Below, piece by piece: positions 21,760-31,243 of a stretch of 64,000 nt of DNA. The translations under genes were made by a program, and so were the position numbers. Each line of letters begins with the position of its first letter. Within the stretch, counting starts at the first letter, position 1. Source of the stretch: Ceratothoa steindachneri (lineage: Eukaryota > Arthropoda > Malacostraca > Isopoda > Cymothoidae); NCBI GenBank assembly GCA_963969495.1, contig OZ018324.1, positions 157,836,172-157,900,171 of the forward strand, in the 5' to 3' direction. Under the pieces are notes generated by a model that saw only the letters and a list, made by a program, of their open reading frames with translations, made no database searches and was not told the DNA's origin.

Positions 21760-23120
21760 GATATAAATAGTGTATCATATACTGAAGCTGATCTAGTAAA
21801 AGAATTCCCAGATTTATTTTCTCGTGGTCTGGGTTACCTTAAAGGTAAAACGTTTTCTATTGAGGTATATCCAAATATCCCTCCTAAATATGCAAAGCCA
21901 GGACAGTTCCCTATACACTAAGAGCTAAAGTAGAAAGAGAATTGGACAGATTGGTAGAAGAAAGTATAATTTCCCCTATACCGCATTCTGCCTGGGCTGC
22001 TCCATGACACCCGTATTGAAGGCAAATGGATCAGCCAGGATTTGTGGAGACTATCGGCTTACAGTAAAAAGAGCCGTTAGGCTGGATACCTACCCCATTC
22101 CTAAGATCGAGGATCTGTTTAGCAGTCTCTCAGGTGTTAAGCTATTTACTAAACTAGATATGTCTCAGGCATATACCCAATTATTCCTTGATGATGCATC
22201 GCAACAGTATACAGTGATTAACATACATCGTGGGTTATTTAAATATCATAGGTTGTCTTTTGGAGTTTCCCCAGCACCTGGTATTTTTCAACGATCAATA
22301 GAAGATTTATTAAGGGATCTTAAAGGTGTTGTTTTCTACTTGGATGATGTGCTCATATGTGGTTCATCTAAACATGAGCATGATCAGAGACTTAGATCTG
22401 TACTAAATATACTAGAGAGTGCTGAGTTGAAGCTTTGTTTGAAGAAGTGTGCTATTGGTGTTCTTACTGTGTCTTATCTGGGTTATCATATTGATCCTCA
22501 GGGTATTCAGCCCACTTCTGACAAAGTTCAAGCTATTGCAGATTCCCCTATCCCTACTAATGTGACTCAGCTAAAGTTATACTTAGGTTTGCTTAACTTT
22601 TTATAGGAGGTTCATTCCTAAGGCAGCTTCTATCCTGGAGCCTCTTAACAGCTTATTGAGAGCTGGTGTACTTTGGTTTTGGGGAAAAGCACAAACAATT
22701 GCTTTTGTTACCTCCAAGCAGCTTCCACTATCTTCTGAAGTGCTAGTGCATTTTGACCCACAGGAACCTATTGTAGTGGTTGCAGACAGCAGTGCTTATG
22801 GAATCGGAGCTGTTCTATGCCACCTGATAGATGGTATAGAGGGGCCTGTTAACTTTGTTTCTCGTACTCTATCAGCTACAGAATGTAATTATTCTCAGTT
22901 GAAAAAGGAAGCTTTGTCAATGGTTTTTGCTCTAAGGAAATTCCATTTCTATTTGTGGGGTCAGCACAATTTTACCTTGGTGACAGATCATAAACCTCTT
23001 CTTGGTTTATTTTCTTCTTCTAAATGTATCCCTCCTATGGCTTCTGGTAGAATACAACGTTGGGCTCTTCTTCTGCAAGCTTATAATTCCAGCTTATTCA
23101 TCGTTCTGGAACCACATTAG
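21760..23120 (+). pseudogene. Gypsy B reverse transcriptase and RNase H
   Basis: The RT core is open from 22004 to 22606. Palm motifs are KLDMSQAY (first Asp at codon 52) and FYLDDVLICG at 22334-22363 with both aspartates kept. GYHIDPQGI and the QLKLYLGLLNFL connection follow. A stop/frameshift at 22604 separates the RNase H piece (22656-23120), which has VVVADSSAYGIGAVL, KKEALSMVFALRKFHFYLWG and LVTDHKPLLGLF. Upstream, 21760-22003 holds the N-terminal RT part in broken frames. Because the YLDD box and RNase H acidic residues are intact, damage here is mainly by frame disruption. Confidence 0.85.
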
Positions 23121-23200
23121 GTACGACCGATGCTATAAGCCGTCTACCTCTTCCTAGTATTAACATAACTGACAATACTCTAATTGCAGCTGACTGGACT

Positions 23201-24514
23201 ATGCTGATAAATTTTCTAGACTTTTTACCAGTCACTAGTGTCGCTGTCAGAGATTGCATACCTGCAGATCTTGTTCTTTCTAAAGTACACAAGTTTTGTG
23301 AGATTGGGTGGCCAGCCTTAACTATGGGGGATCCTCGCCTTGGTCCTTATGTTCGGAGGAGGGATGAGTCATCCATTCAGTCAGGTACAGTCTTGTGGGG
23401 CAGTAGAGTAGTTATTCCTCCTAAATTAAGGAATGCTCTATTGCATGAACTACATGGCAATCATGTGGGTGCTTCTCGCATGAAAGAATTAGCTAGAGGT
23501 TACTTTTGGTGGCCTAATTTGGACAAGGACCTCGAAGAACTCTGTAGGTCGTGTCCCCAGTGCTTAGTTCTACACGCTACACTTCCTAAGGTGTAATTGC
23601 ATCCTTGGGAGTGGCCACAGTCGCCATGGCACAGGTTGCATATCGATTATGCTGGGTCAATAGATGGGAAGCATTTTCTCATCATAATGAATGCTTACTC
23701 TAAATGGGTTGATGTTTACCCCACATCAGGTCTAACTGCTAGAAAAACTATTAAGTTTCTTAGACATTCTTTTGCTCAGTTTGGTTTGCCAGTTTCACTT
23801 GCTTCTGAAAATGGTCCTTGTTTTATTTCTGCTGAGTTTAAGGAATTTGTCACAAGTTGTGGTATTCATCACATTACTACAGCAGTATATAAACCTTCTA
23901 CTAATGGTTTAGTTGAGAAGATGGTTCAGGCCTTCAAGAAAGCTCTCCGTACATTTTCCGAGCCTCTTAGGACAACTATAGATAGGTTCCTATTTAACTA
24001 TCGACTGACACAACACTCTACTACTGTACTTTTCCCAGCTGAGTTGATGTTTGGTCGACGCTTGAGGTCAAGATTAGATTTATGGTGGACTACAGAACCA
24101 CTATTTGCTAGAGTGGCCCATAGGCAGGAATGTCAGAAAGCTAACTACTCTAAGTCTACTAGAAACTTATCTCTGCCACCATCATCTTCAATGATGATCA
24201 GGAATTATACTCCTGGTGGTTCTAAGTGGATACCGGCTGAGGTACAGGAGCAGACTGGTCCTTTATCTTATAGGTGTATTGTGCTCACAGGAGATGTTGT
24301 AAAAAGGCACCAAGATCAGGATATTCCTAGAACCACAGGGGTTCCTGTTATAGAAGCTCCTGTGTTACAACCTGTTTCTCCTACTTCTTCCGTTCGTCCT
24401 ATTTTGACCCCTACTCCTGTGGTAGACTCTTCACTGCAGGTTATTGGTTCTCCTTCAGCTAATGTGCGCAGGTCTTCTAGAGTGAAGAAACCTGTAGATA
24501 GGCTAAATCTATAA
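23201..24514 (+). pseudogene. Gypsy B integrase
   Basis: Two in-frame pieces separated by a single TAA at 23594-23596. The first holds the HHCC zinc finger (LHELHGNHVGASRM...SCPQCLVLH). The second (305 codons) holds the catalytic core. HIDYAG carries the first Asp (residue 17). SLASENGPCF carries Glu 71 where the second catalytic Asp is expected. TNGLVEKMVQ carries the catalytic Glu 107. The C-terminal domain and a basic tail (NVRRSSRVKKPVDRLNL) end at 24514. The Asp-to-Glu change may reduce or abolish activity. Confidence 0.85.
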
Positions 24515-24553
24515 GTTTTGTTCTATGTTCTAACTAAGGGTAGAGGCATATAA

Positions 24554-24884
24554 TGACGGATCTATTATTGCGGTTTACTATAGTCTTCTTGTCGATACTT
24601 CAATACTAGGTGACCTCTTAAGGTCCTGTAGAAATAACCAGTCAGTCCACGCCCGTCACCCACTCTATCAAGATAACGACCTATTTAAGAAAAAGCTATA
24701 GACACAACAACCCTAGCCTACTGTTTCCTATCATAGCCTAAATTACATATTACATTATTCTATTTATTAACCCTTACTAATAACTTATTGTGTCAATTAC
24801 TTCCACATATGATGTGCCGCATCATCCTCGGTGAGTGTTCTAAATAATAGTTGTTATAACCTAACAGATAATAAATATACCACA
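24554..24884 (+). repeat. Gypsy B 3' LTR
   Basis: About 331 bp from TGACGG (after the purine-rich AAGGGTAGAGGCATATAA) to ATATACCACA. The right edge is fixed by comparison with the 5' LTR end at 20540. The left edge is inferred from the TG start and the preceding purine tract. PLE copy b sequence begins directly after it. Confidence 0.75.
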
Positions 24885-26468
24885 GTGCTTATCTAGGCCT
24901 ACCCACTTAGATTATCCTCTGCGTTTTCATCGGGCTATATCTAATCTTTGAAAAAATTCCTCTATACATATTACGAAAGCAGACAAATCTGGTGACGTTA
25001 TTATGGACAAAGTGAACTATATTGAAAAAAATGCACTTATTATTAGAAGATGAATCTAAATATGATGCCCTACAAAAAGACCTTACATTAACAACTAATA
25101 GTGAATTTCCTAAAAAAACATTCGATCCTTTTTAAAAAGATTTCCCGATATAATTATTTTCCTATTGTATGTTACCGTTACATTGATGATATTATATGCC
25201 TTTGGCCTTCCTCAAAAGATATTCACAATTTTCTATATAATCTTAATTCTCTAGTCCCTTCTATTAAATTTACCCTTGAAATTGAGGAAAATGGGACTCT
25301 TCCTTTTCTTGACCTTTTAATACATAGGACGCCGTCAGGTTTTAAATTCTCTGTTTATTGCAAACCGTCCAACTCCAGTTCATATATTCACTTTTATTCT
25401 TATCATAGTTTGAAAATTAAACGGCCTGTAATCACTTCTATGTTTCTGCGTGTATTACGCCTTGTTAGTCCAGAATTATTGGATAAGGAATTTTCCAATA
25501 TCTTTGAAATAGGTAAAAAAACTTTGTTACCCTCGTCAATTTTTGCATACTTCATTAAACTTTGCGAAGATAACTTTTTATAGAACTGATAACCCAACGG
25601 TTTTCAATTACAAAAATTGTCTTATCTTGCCGTACTTTTAATTTTTTTTTTGTCTCACCCGTATTTTTAAGCAACTTAATATCTCTGTTAATTTTAGATA
25701 TGAATCCACTTTATATAAAATGTTAGTCCACAATAATACAAGGAAAAAAGGTGGAGCATATTCTATAGAATAATTTATTTGCAATTTACCTTACTTTGGG
25801 CAAACTAGTAAATCTTTATCTACTAGAATTTACCAGCATAAGTATAATATTAGAAGAGGTGAAATAAACAGCGATTTATTTTTACATTTATCCAAAAATA
25901 ACCACCCAATTGACTGGAATTCTGCAAAATTCCTTTATCATTCCGCTGATTTTACAAAAAGAAATATTTTCGAGTGTTCCTTAATTGGCATCTTACCCAA
26001 TATAAATATTTCCCATATCTTATTTAAACTAGACCCTGTTTAAATAAAAACTTGTACTAAATGAAATAACTTCATAATGCAGCCTGTTATCACTCTCTAT
26101 TAGTGTAATATCATTCACATTGCCTTCCCTACCAAGTGTCTTTGTTGGGACTGTGGATTAACTCTTAGCCCTAAATGTTTTCGCTCTAATGATAATCCTT
26201 TAAAAAAATTTTCACCCACCTTATTCCATTCATATACATGGCGTTGTTGTGTGTATATCGTTTTAGGGATGCATATGTCTGTTATTAGTGGCCTATTGTT
26301 CTTTTTCCTGGTATTTTTCTGTTTTTTTTTTTCTATTGGTTTGTACTATGTGATGGGCCTTCCCTTCGTATCTTTGTACCCTATGTAAGGTTGTCTTCTC
26401 CATTTTCATGCTATTCCTTGAAAATGAACTTGCAAATATAGTTCGAAAGTGCTTAGATTCATCTTTTC
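24885..26468 (+). mobile_element. Penelope-like element copy b
   Basis: Plus-strand PLE abutting the gypsy B 3' LTR and ending at (TA)n tract 3. The N-terminal part is missing; the sequence begins inside the conserved region before the RT (LRFHRAISNL, HITKADKSG). RT and GIY-YIG domains and a 3' UTR of about 400 bp follow. It is the best-preserved member of the family that includes copies a and c. Confidence 0.85.
24900..26040 (+). pseudogene. PLE copy b reverse transcriptase and GIY-YIG endonuclease
   Basis: PLE polymerases join an RT related to telomerase with a GIY-YIG nuclease. After the N-terminal ADKSG region a deletion removes much of the fingers. The open piece 25101-25583 gives the palm (VCYRYIDDIICLWPSSKD, YIDD near 25179), PFLDLLIHRTPSGFKFSVY and the thumb. 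Downstream, in other frames, 25745-26040 reads as a GIY-YIG domain: CNLPYFGQTSKSLSTRIYQH, then LFLHLSKNNHPIDWNSAKFL and a final helical part ending HILFKLDPV. Stops and frameshifts are present throughout. The conserved Tyr of the YFG box and the Arg and His of the downstream helix are kept. Confidence 0.8.

Positions 26469-26562
<94 letters not shown>
26469..26562. repeat. (TA)n microsatellite 3, between two PLEs
   Basis: About 94 bp of pure TA. The plus-strand PLE copy b ends at its left side and the minus-strand PLE d ends at its right side, so two different PLE families have their 3' ends on one tract. Confidence 0.95.
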
Positions 26563-26566
<4 letters not shown>

Positions 26567-28057
26567 TGTAGTTGGATAGCAGTCTTTCTTGAATGCAAAT
26601 TTTGTTGAAGTCCATTCTGTCTTTCGCCTTAATTAATTTCCTTTGGCAACTTTCTCTTCTTCTAACTATCTTCTTTATTCCATATTGTGGATGGTGGATC
26701 ACTTGTCCTGTATTCATCACTTTTAAATGAATGTGTTTGGTAAAAAACAAACTAAATTGCTGAGATTTCGATCTTATTCGATCATCTTCGGACCGTTTTG
26801 ATATGTTCTTGCCTCCTTTACCGATGTAATGAGTAGAGTGAGGACCTGACATAATGAAAAAACGATTTTTAAGAGGTATTTATTCCGCCTAAGTTGAGAG
26901 TAACGTTAGAGGAAACGGGCGAGTCCGGTGAGTATAATTTTAAAATAATTTTAATGTTCGATTCAAGCTTGTCGCTTGGCTGTTGATGAGGGCTTATCTT
27001 CGTCTATTAGTATGGCTTCTAAGATGTTCAGCCTAGCTTTATTAACATATTTTCTTTTAATAACGGTGTTGTCAATTAGCATATCACTCGTTAGGTTAAT
27101 GTTATGTATACTCTCCACATGATTTCTAGGCCTTCCGCTTTGCAGATGCATGGTTAAACGTCTCGAAAGTGTAGTGTTGTCATGCCAAAATATTTTGAGT
27201 TGTTATAAAGCTTACAGTCTTTATTGGGGCAGATGAACTCGTAAACTATGTTGGTTGACTTGAGATTCGAGGATTTTAGGCAGCTGTTGTTCTTCATCAA
27301 GAGATTGCTTACTTTTGTTGTTTTATAATATATGATTAGTTGAATTTTATCCATTTGATTTTTAACCTTGATGTTACGGTTAATAATCTCCTTGATGTTT
27401 ATTTCATCTATTTTATAGGCCGTGGACATCTGATTTCTGTAATACACTTTGATGTTGTTAACTTCTCCCTGATTACTTTCGCTTTTATCTGTATCTTTGC
27501 AATGATTATTTTAAAATGATTGGAGTTGTTTGGCAATCAGCTTTTTGAGAAACCGTTGTTCACGAGTGTTTGTTTTATTCGTGCTATCTCTTGGTGGAAA
27601 AGTTCCCACGTAGAGCAGCATTTATGTGCTCGGCAGATGTATAAGCTGATTACTCTTATTTTAGACCTTTCTAGGCATTCACTCTTCACATTGAGGCATC
27701 TTCCCATGCCTGTACTTTTTCTATGTACTTTAGTGATGTAGCTACCATTGATGTTTTGAACCCCAACGTCAAAGAAAGGGAGTTTATTGCCCGTGCTCAA
27801 TTCATAAGTGAATTTTAACACGAAGTTCTCAAATTGCTGCTTGATGTTTATCAGATCATCTTCGTTTTGGAGGTTGATGCAGATGTCGTCTACATATCGG
27901 CAATATGTGTGTGGCTTATTTTCCATGATGTCCAATAATCTCTCTTCAAGTTGACCCATATAATAGTTGGCGAACGTCGGCCCTAAGGATGACCCCATAG
28001 CCTATCCATCCCCTTGCGTGTATAGATTACCGTCCGGTGTCCTGAACGGAGCCTCTG
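26563..28057 (-). mobile_element. Penelope-like element d (second family)
   Basis: Minus-strand PLE, distinct in sequence from copies a, b and c. It contains the RT from just before the MGSSLGP motif, the GIY-YIG domain and about 400 bp of 3' region ending at (TA)n tract 3. The 5' end stops at about 28057 where a degenerate pentanucleotide repeat begins. Confidence 0.8.
26963..28057 (-). pseudogene. PLE d reverse transcriptase and GIY-YIG endonuclease
   Basis: RT: FRTPDGNLYTQGDG and AMGSSLGPTFANYYMG begin near 28040, with one stop between them. CRYVDDICINL at about 27900 holds an intact YVDD. KLPFFDVGVQ and a long helical thumb region follow to 27537. The next frames (27447-27154 and 27151-26963) give the linker and a GIY-YIG domain: IVYEFICPNKDCKLYNNSKYFGMT, then RPRNHVESIH and NKARLNILEAILI. 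The cysteine-bearing insert before YFG (CPNKDC) is a feature of one group of PLEs. Frameshifts separate the three pieces. Confidence 0.8.
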
Positions 28058-28215
28058 AAACACCCTGTACTATGTTATGTTATACTATGCTGTGCTATAT
28101 TATGCAATGTTGTACTATGCTATACTATGATATGTAATAATATTCTATAATATACTATGCTCTAATCTGCTATGGTATATTATACTATACTATGGAATAC
28201 TGTGCTATTAGTGCG
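28058..28215. repeat. Degenerate CTATG/CTATA pentanucleotide-like repeat
   Basis: About 158 bp built from variations of TATACTATGC and related words. No exact period is maintained. It lies directly at the 5' truncation point of PLE d. Confidence 0.8.
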
Positions 28216-28570
28216 TGTCAATCTTTTCAACGTTTTAATTACATAAATGAGGGATGCTCAAAATTTGCAGCCCTACCTATGAATTATAAAGCTATTTTTT
28301 TTATTTTAATATAATTTTAATTCTACTTGATTCTACATCAGGTTTGCTTTCAAAATTAACTTGAGTCAAATAGACAAGTCAATAAGTAAAAGCGACAGGA
28401 AGGTGAAGGAAGAAGAATTGCTTGCTATAAGTAGGCCAATGTTTCAATGTCATAATTTTCTCTCCCGAAAAAAAACGAAGAACAAATAGCTGATGCTCAA
28501 GATGGAAAGGATTGAATTTACGAAGTGACATTAAAAGTACCAACCACATATTCAAATTCCATTAAAAAGC
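28216..28570. other. No feature seen
   Basis: AT-rich sequence without a recognisable coding region, RNA gene or repeat. Confidence 0.5.
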
Positions 28571-28870
28571 AACCCGGGAATTATTTTTTTTTGGGGGGGG
28601 GGTGATAACATCATAACTATTCAGCTGATTCTAACGAAATTTGAAAATCTTATATTGTTTTACATTCTCTTTCAAATAATATAATTGCCAAAGTCCTCCC
28701 AAGGTTAGCCCGGGAGTTATTTTGTTTTGGCAATAACATCATAACTATTAAGCCGATTCTAACGAAATTTGAAACCCTTAAATTGTTTACATTCTCTTTC
28801 GAATGATAAAATTATCAAGGTCCTCCCAAGGTTATTCCGGGAATTATTAAGGTTGTAAGGTCATAAATCA
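28571..28870. repeat. Tandem repeat, about 139-bp unit, 2.2 copies
   Basis: Unit 1 starts at CCCGGGAATTATT (28571) and unit 2 at CCCGGGAGTTATT (28709). A third partial unit starts at CCGGGAATTATTAAGG (28848). The units share CAATAACATCATAACTATT-type sequence, GATTCTAACGAAATTTGAAA and the GTCCTCCCAAGGTTA end. A G-run near 28591 distinguishes unit 1. Confidence 0.8.
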
Positions 28871-29181
28871 GAATAATTGACAGCACGCGACTTTTTGGTC
28901 AGCAGACCTTGTTACTTATCTAGTGAGAAGAAAACGTTTTTTAGTATGTGAAGGCACGGGATTTTGTTTCTAATAAACTGGAAAATCAAATGGCACGTGA
29001 TATATAATGGAAGGAGTTAGTAGCTATAGAAAAGGAAAACTGGTATCACAAACTGGTAATTAAATTCTTTGGAATATATTTTGTGAACTATTAAAAGCTT
29101 AAGAAAGAAAATGGTTTTATTAAAAATGGAGAAAATAGGATACATATTTTTACTTCTAACTGAAAGTAAAAATAAAAAAAG
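28871..29181. other. No feature seen
   Basis: AT-rich sequence between the tandem repeat and the tRNA-like segment. No gene, array or terminal repeat is recognised. Confidence 0.5.
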
Positions 29182-29262
29182 AGTTGGATAAGAACCTGTG
29201 TCATCAAGCTATCTTGGCTATATGAACCACGACACTCATCGACTGAGCTACCATCCTCCACC
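29182..29262 (-). other. tRNA-like segment (SINE head or tRNA pseudogene)
   Basis: On the minus strand a tRNA-like order is visible: GGAGGATGG, then TAGCTCAGTCGATGAG at 29250-29235 as a box A match. About 40 bases later GGTTCTTATCC at 29196-29186 is a box B match with one or two deviations. A run of A/T follows on the downstream side. The loops do not give a convincing cloverleaf by eye, so a tRNA-derived SINE head or a tRNA pseudogene is more likely than a working tRNA. Confidence 0.5.
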
Positions 29263-29371
29263 TCACAAAAAGTTGATTCCAGAAGCGTTTTAAATAACGA
29301 GTGTAATTTTTTTTCATCCAGTGAGAGACAAGCGTTTGGTTTGTTTAGTAGGAGAGGGAACGGGTTCTCTT

Positions 29372-29478
<107 letters not shown>

Positions 29479-29507
29479 GTGTGAATTTGGGCAGTATATT
29501 TTCATTA

Positions 29508-29844
29508 TAGCATGTTTTATCAAAAGCGACCGTTAGTTTCGAATTAATAATTCTTTTTCAATCTTCTCGATTTGTCTTATATTCGCCTTTTCTTCATTGT
29601 TTAACCTGTGGATAAGCGTATCGAAGTTCATCGGGGACTGATGCTTGTTATTTTGCGGGTTGTTTGTTGATCCGTTCAATGATTTGGCTTACCTTCTTCT
29701 TAATATCGTCGGTGGGGTACCGATGAACTTCGATACGCTTATCCACAGGTTAAAAAATGAAGAAAAGGCGAATATAAGACAAATCGAGAAGATTGAAAAA
29801 GGAATTATTAATTCGAAACTAGCTGTCGCTTTTAATAAAACATG

Positions 29845-29850
<6 letters not shown>
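29508..29850. repeat. Large inverted repeat with about 130-bp arms
   Basis: The left arm (29508-29634) is the near-perfect reverse complement of the right arm (29718-29850), with an 83-bp spacer. Outside each arm lies a (TA)n tract of 90-100 bp. The right arm reads MNFDTLIHRLKNEEKANIR and IEKIEKGIINSKLAV, then FNKTCYN. This resembles the start of a PLE polymerase, but that identification is tentative. A cruciform of more than 500 bp is possible if the TA tracts also pair. Confidence 0.85.

Positions 29851-29939
<89 letters not shown>
29846..29939. repeat. (TA)n microsatellite 5
   Basis: About 94 bp of TA, forming the right cap of the inverted repeat. Confidence 0.95.
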
Positions 29940-29940
<1 letters not shown>

Positions 29941-29942
<2 letters not shown>

Positions 29943-30245
29943 GAATTATTTGCAATTACGCATTCATAAGTATGCGGTTAAGAAGGCAATGTTGTAGCTC
30001 TTCATTAAGCTCTAGGAAGGAGCTCTTCTCACAAGAAGATAACGCATAAGCCAGCCTTTTTAAGACAAGTGAAAAATTATCTATCAATCAGCTATTTTAA
30101 TTGTTATCCTTGCTTCTAAGAGAATGAGAAATTTACTTTTATCCATTTTAGCTCGGCCTAGTTTCTAGAATTATTTGCAATTGCGCAATCATAATTAAGC
30201 GGTTAATAAGGAAATGTTGTAGCTAACTAAGCTCTTCATCAACCT
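29941..30245. repeat. Direct duplication of about 60 bp, 230-bp spacing
   Basis: GAATTATTTGCAATTACGCA from 29942 and GAATTATTTGCAATTGCGCA from 30172 start two related blocks. Each runs through an AGCGG/TGCGGTTAA segment to AATGTTGTAGCT and CTCTTCAT. The blocks differ by several substitutions and an indel. Confidence 0.6.
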
Positions 30246-31040
30246 TTCAAGATGAGGAGTCATTGCCGGGTGGTCACCACTGTAAGTGCTTTAGAGTCAT
30301 CCCAATTCATAGCTAGATGATCGTAAGAGACTTCACCACTTGAAATTGCTTTCCCAACTCCTATACAGATCAAGTCTTGGATTTTATCTTGTTCAGCAAG
30401 AATTATTTAGGTTAATTCAGCTAGCTAACTCAAATTTCCTTTCTTGAAACGCAAGTTGAATTAGAGGTAATTTGTAATAGGATTTAATTAATAATTCTGA
30501 CTATCTTCGACTAAGGGATGATTGATGAATTAAATTGAGTAGACTTAGATGATTTTAAGTCCTTCCTTGTTAATGGAGGGCAATAAGTTTATTAAGATCA
30601 TGAATGACAAGAATGGTACAGAGAGAGCGCGAGATTGTGATTGGCTGTGTATCCATATATCCCCCGAGGAATGCTTGACAAGGTGAACTGATTAACTTGA
30701 GTGATTTTAAGTCCCTCCTCAGCGTGAGCGAATGAGAAGAAGAATTGTTCCCCCTATGTGATGCGATACCCTATTGTATGTCACGGGCAGAGACATTGGG
30801 TAAATAAAAATTGCAGTGACTGCAATATTCGCAATTGCAGGAGTCTATGCAATCTCTTATGTGCATATTATCGCGATAAAGCAGTTTGTGTATGGCATTA
30901 GTATTGTGGCGTTTTAAGTGATATGAGAGAAAGTCGGGAAGCAGCTCCCACATTCACAATCTAGACGGTTTGCCTTTATCAGGAATCATGTTTACTTCGT
31001 CAAGCACTTGAATGCAGATAGTATCCCGAGGCAAATAGAA
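30246..31040. other. Unassigned region with one small Cys-rich open frame
   Basis: No gene is identified with confidence. The minus strand has an open frame of 60 codons at 30953-30771 whose C-terminal half is cysteine-rich (CIDSCNCEYCSHC). I do not recognise it. It may be the end of a degraded transposon protein, since it is followed by stops on both sides. The remainder is AT-rich. Confidence 0.4.
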
Positions 31041-31047
31041 GACGATT

Positions 31048-31092
31048 CTCTCCCTCTCCCTCCCTCTCTCTCTTTCTCTCTCTCCCTCCAGG
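31048..31092. repeat. Polypyrimidine (TCCC/TCTC)n tract
   Basis: About 45 bp of almost pure C and T (CTCTCCCTCTCCCTCCC...CTCTCTTTCTC) just outside the 3' end of the CR1 element C. Confidence 0.85.
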
Positions 31093-31243
31093 TGTCTTTT
31101 CCAATTTCCCATGCCCGAATGATTCGGGTGGGAGAGAAACAGGGAGTAACAAGGAAAATAAGTATCCTAGAACACCTTACGGTCCATTCAATGAGGGTAC
31201 CTTTGGACTAGCTGTCGAGCGGGCACATCTCCGCTCAATTGCC

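Larger units (their letters stand above)
20541..24553 (+). mobile_element. Ty3/gypsy element B, internal region
   Basis: Second gypsy element: gag (20570-21150), zinc knuckles and protease (21160-21760), RT (21960-22606), RNase H (22607-23120) and integrase (23201-24514), all on the plus strand and in canonical order. It is better preserved than element A but carries in-frame stops, frameshifts and changes in protease and integrase catalytic residues. It belongs to a different lineage from element A, having two zinc knuckles in Gag and a K02A2.6-like RT-integrase arrangement. Confidence 0.85.

Noticed and set aside
26740..26860. A hammerhead ribozyme in the PLE d 3' region
   Set aside because: Some PLEs carry hammerhead ribozymes, and a CGAAA lies near 26770 on the minus strand, but the CUGANGA core was not found at the right place.
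24885..28057. A telomerase gene suggested by the RT similarity
   Set aside because: Motifs (YIDD/YVDD, GIY-YIG endonuclease, DKSG region) and repeated copies fit Penelope-like elements, which share an RT ancestor with telomerase.
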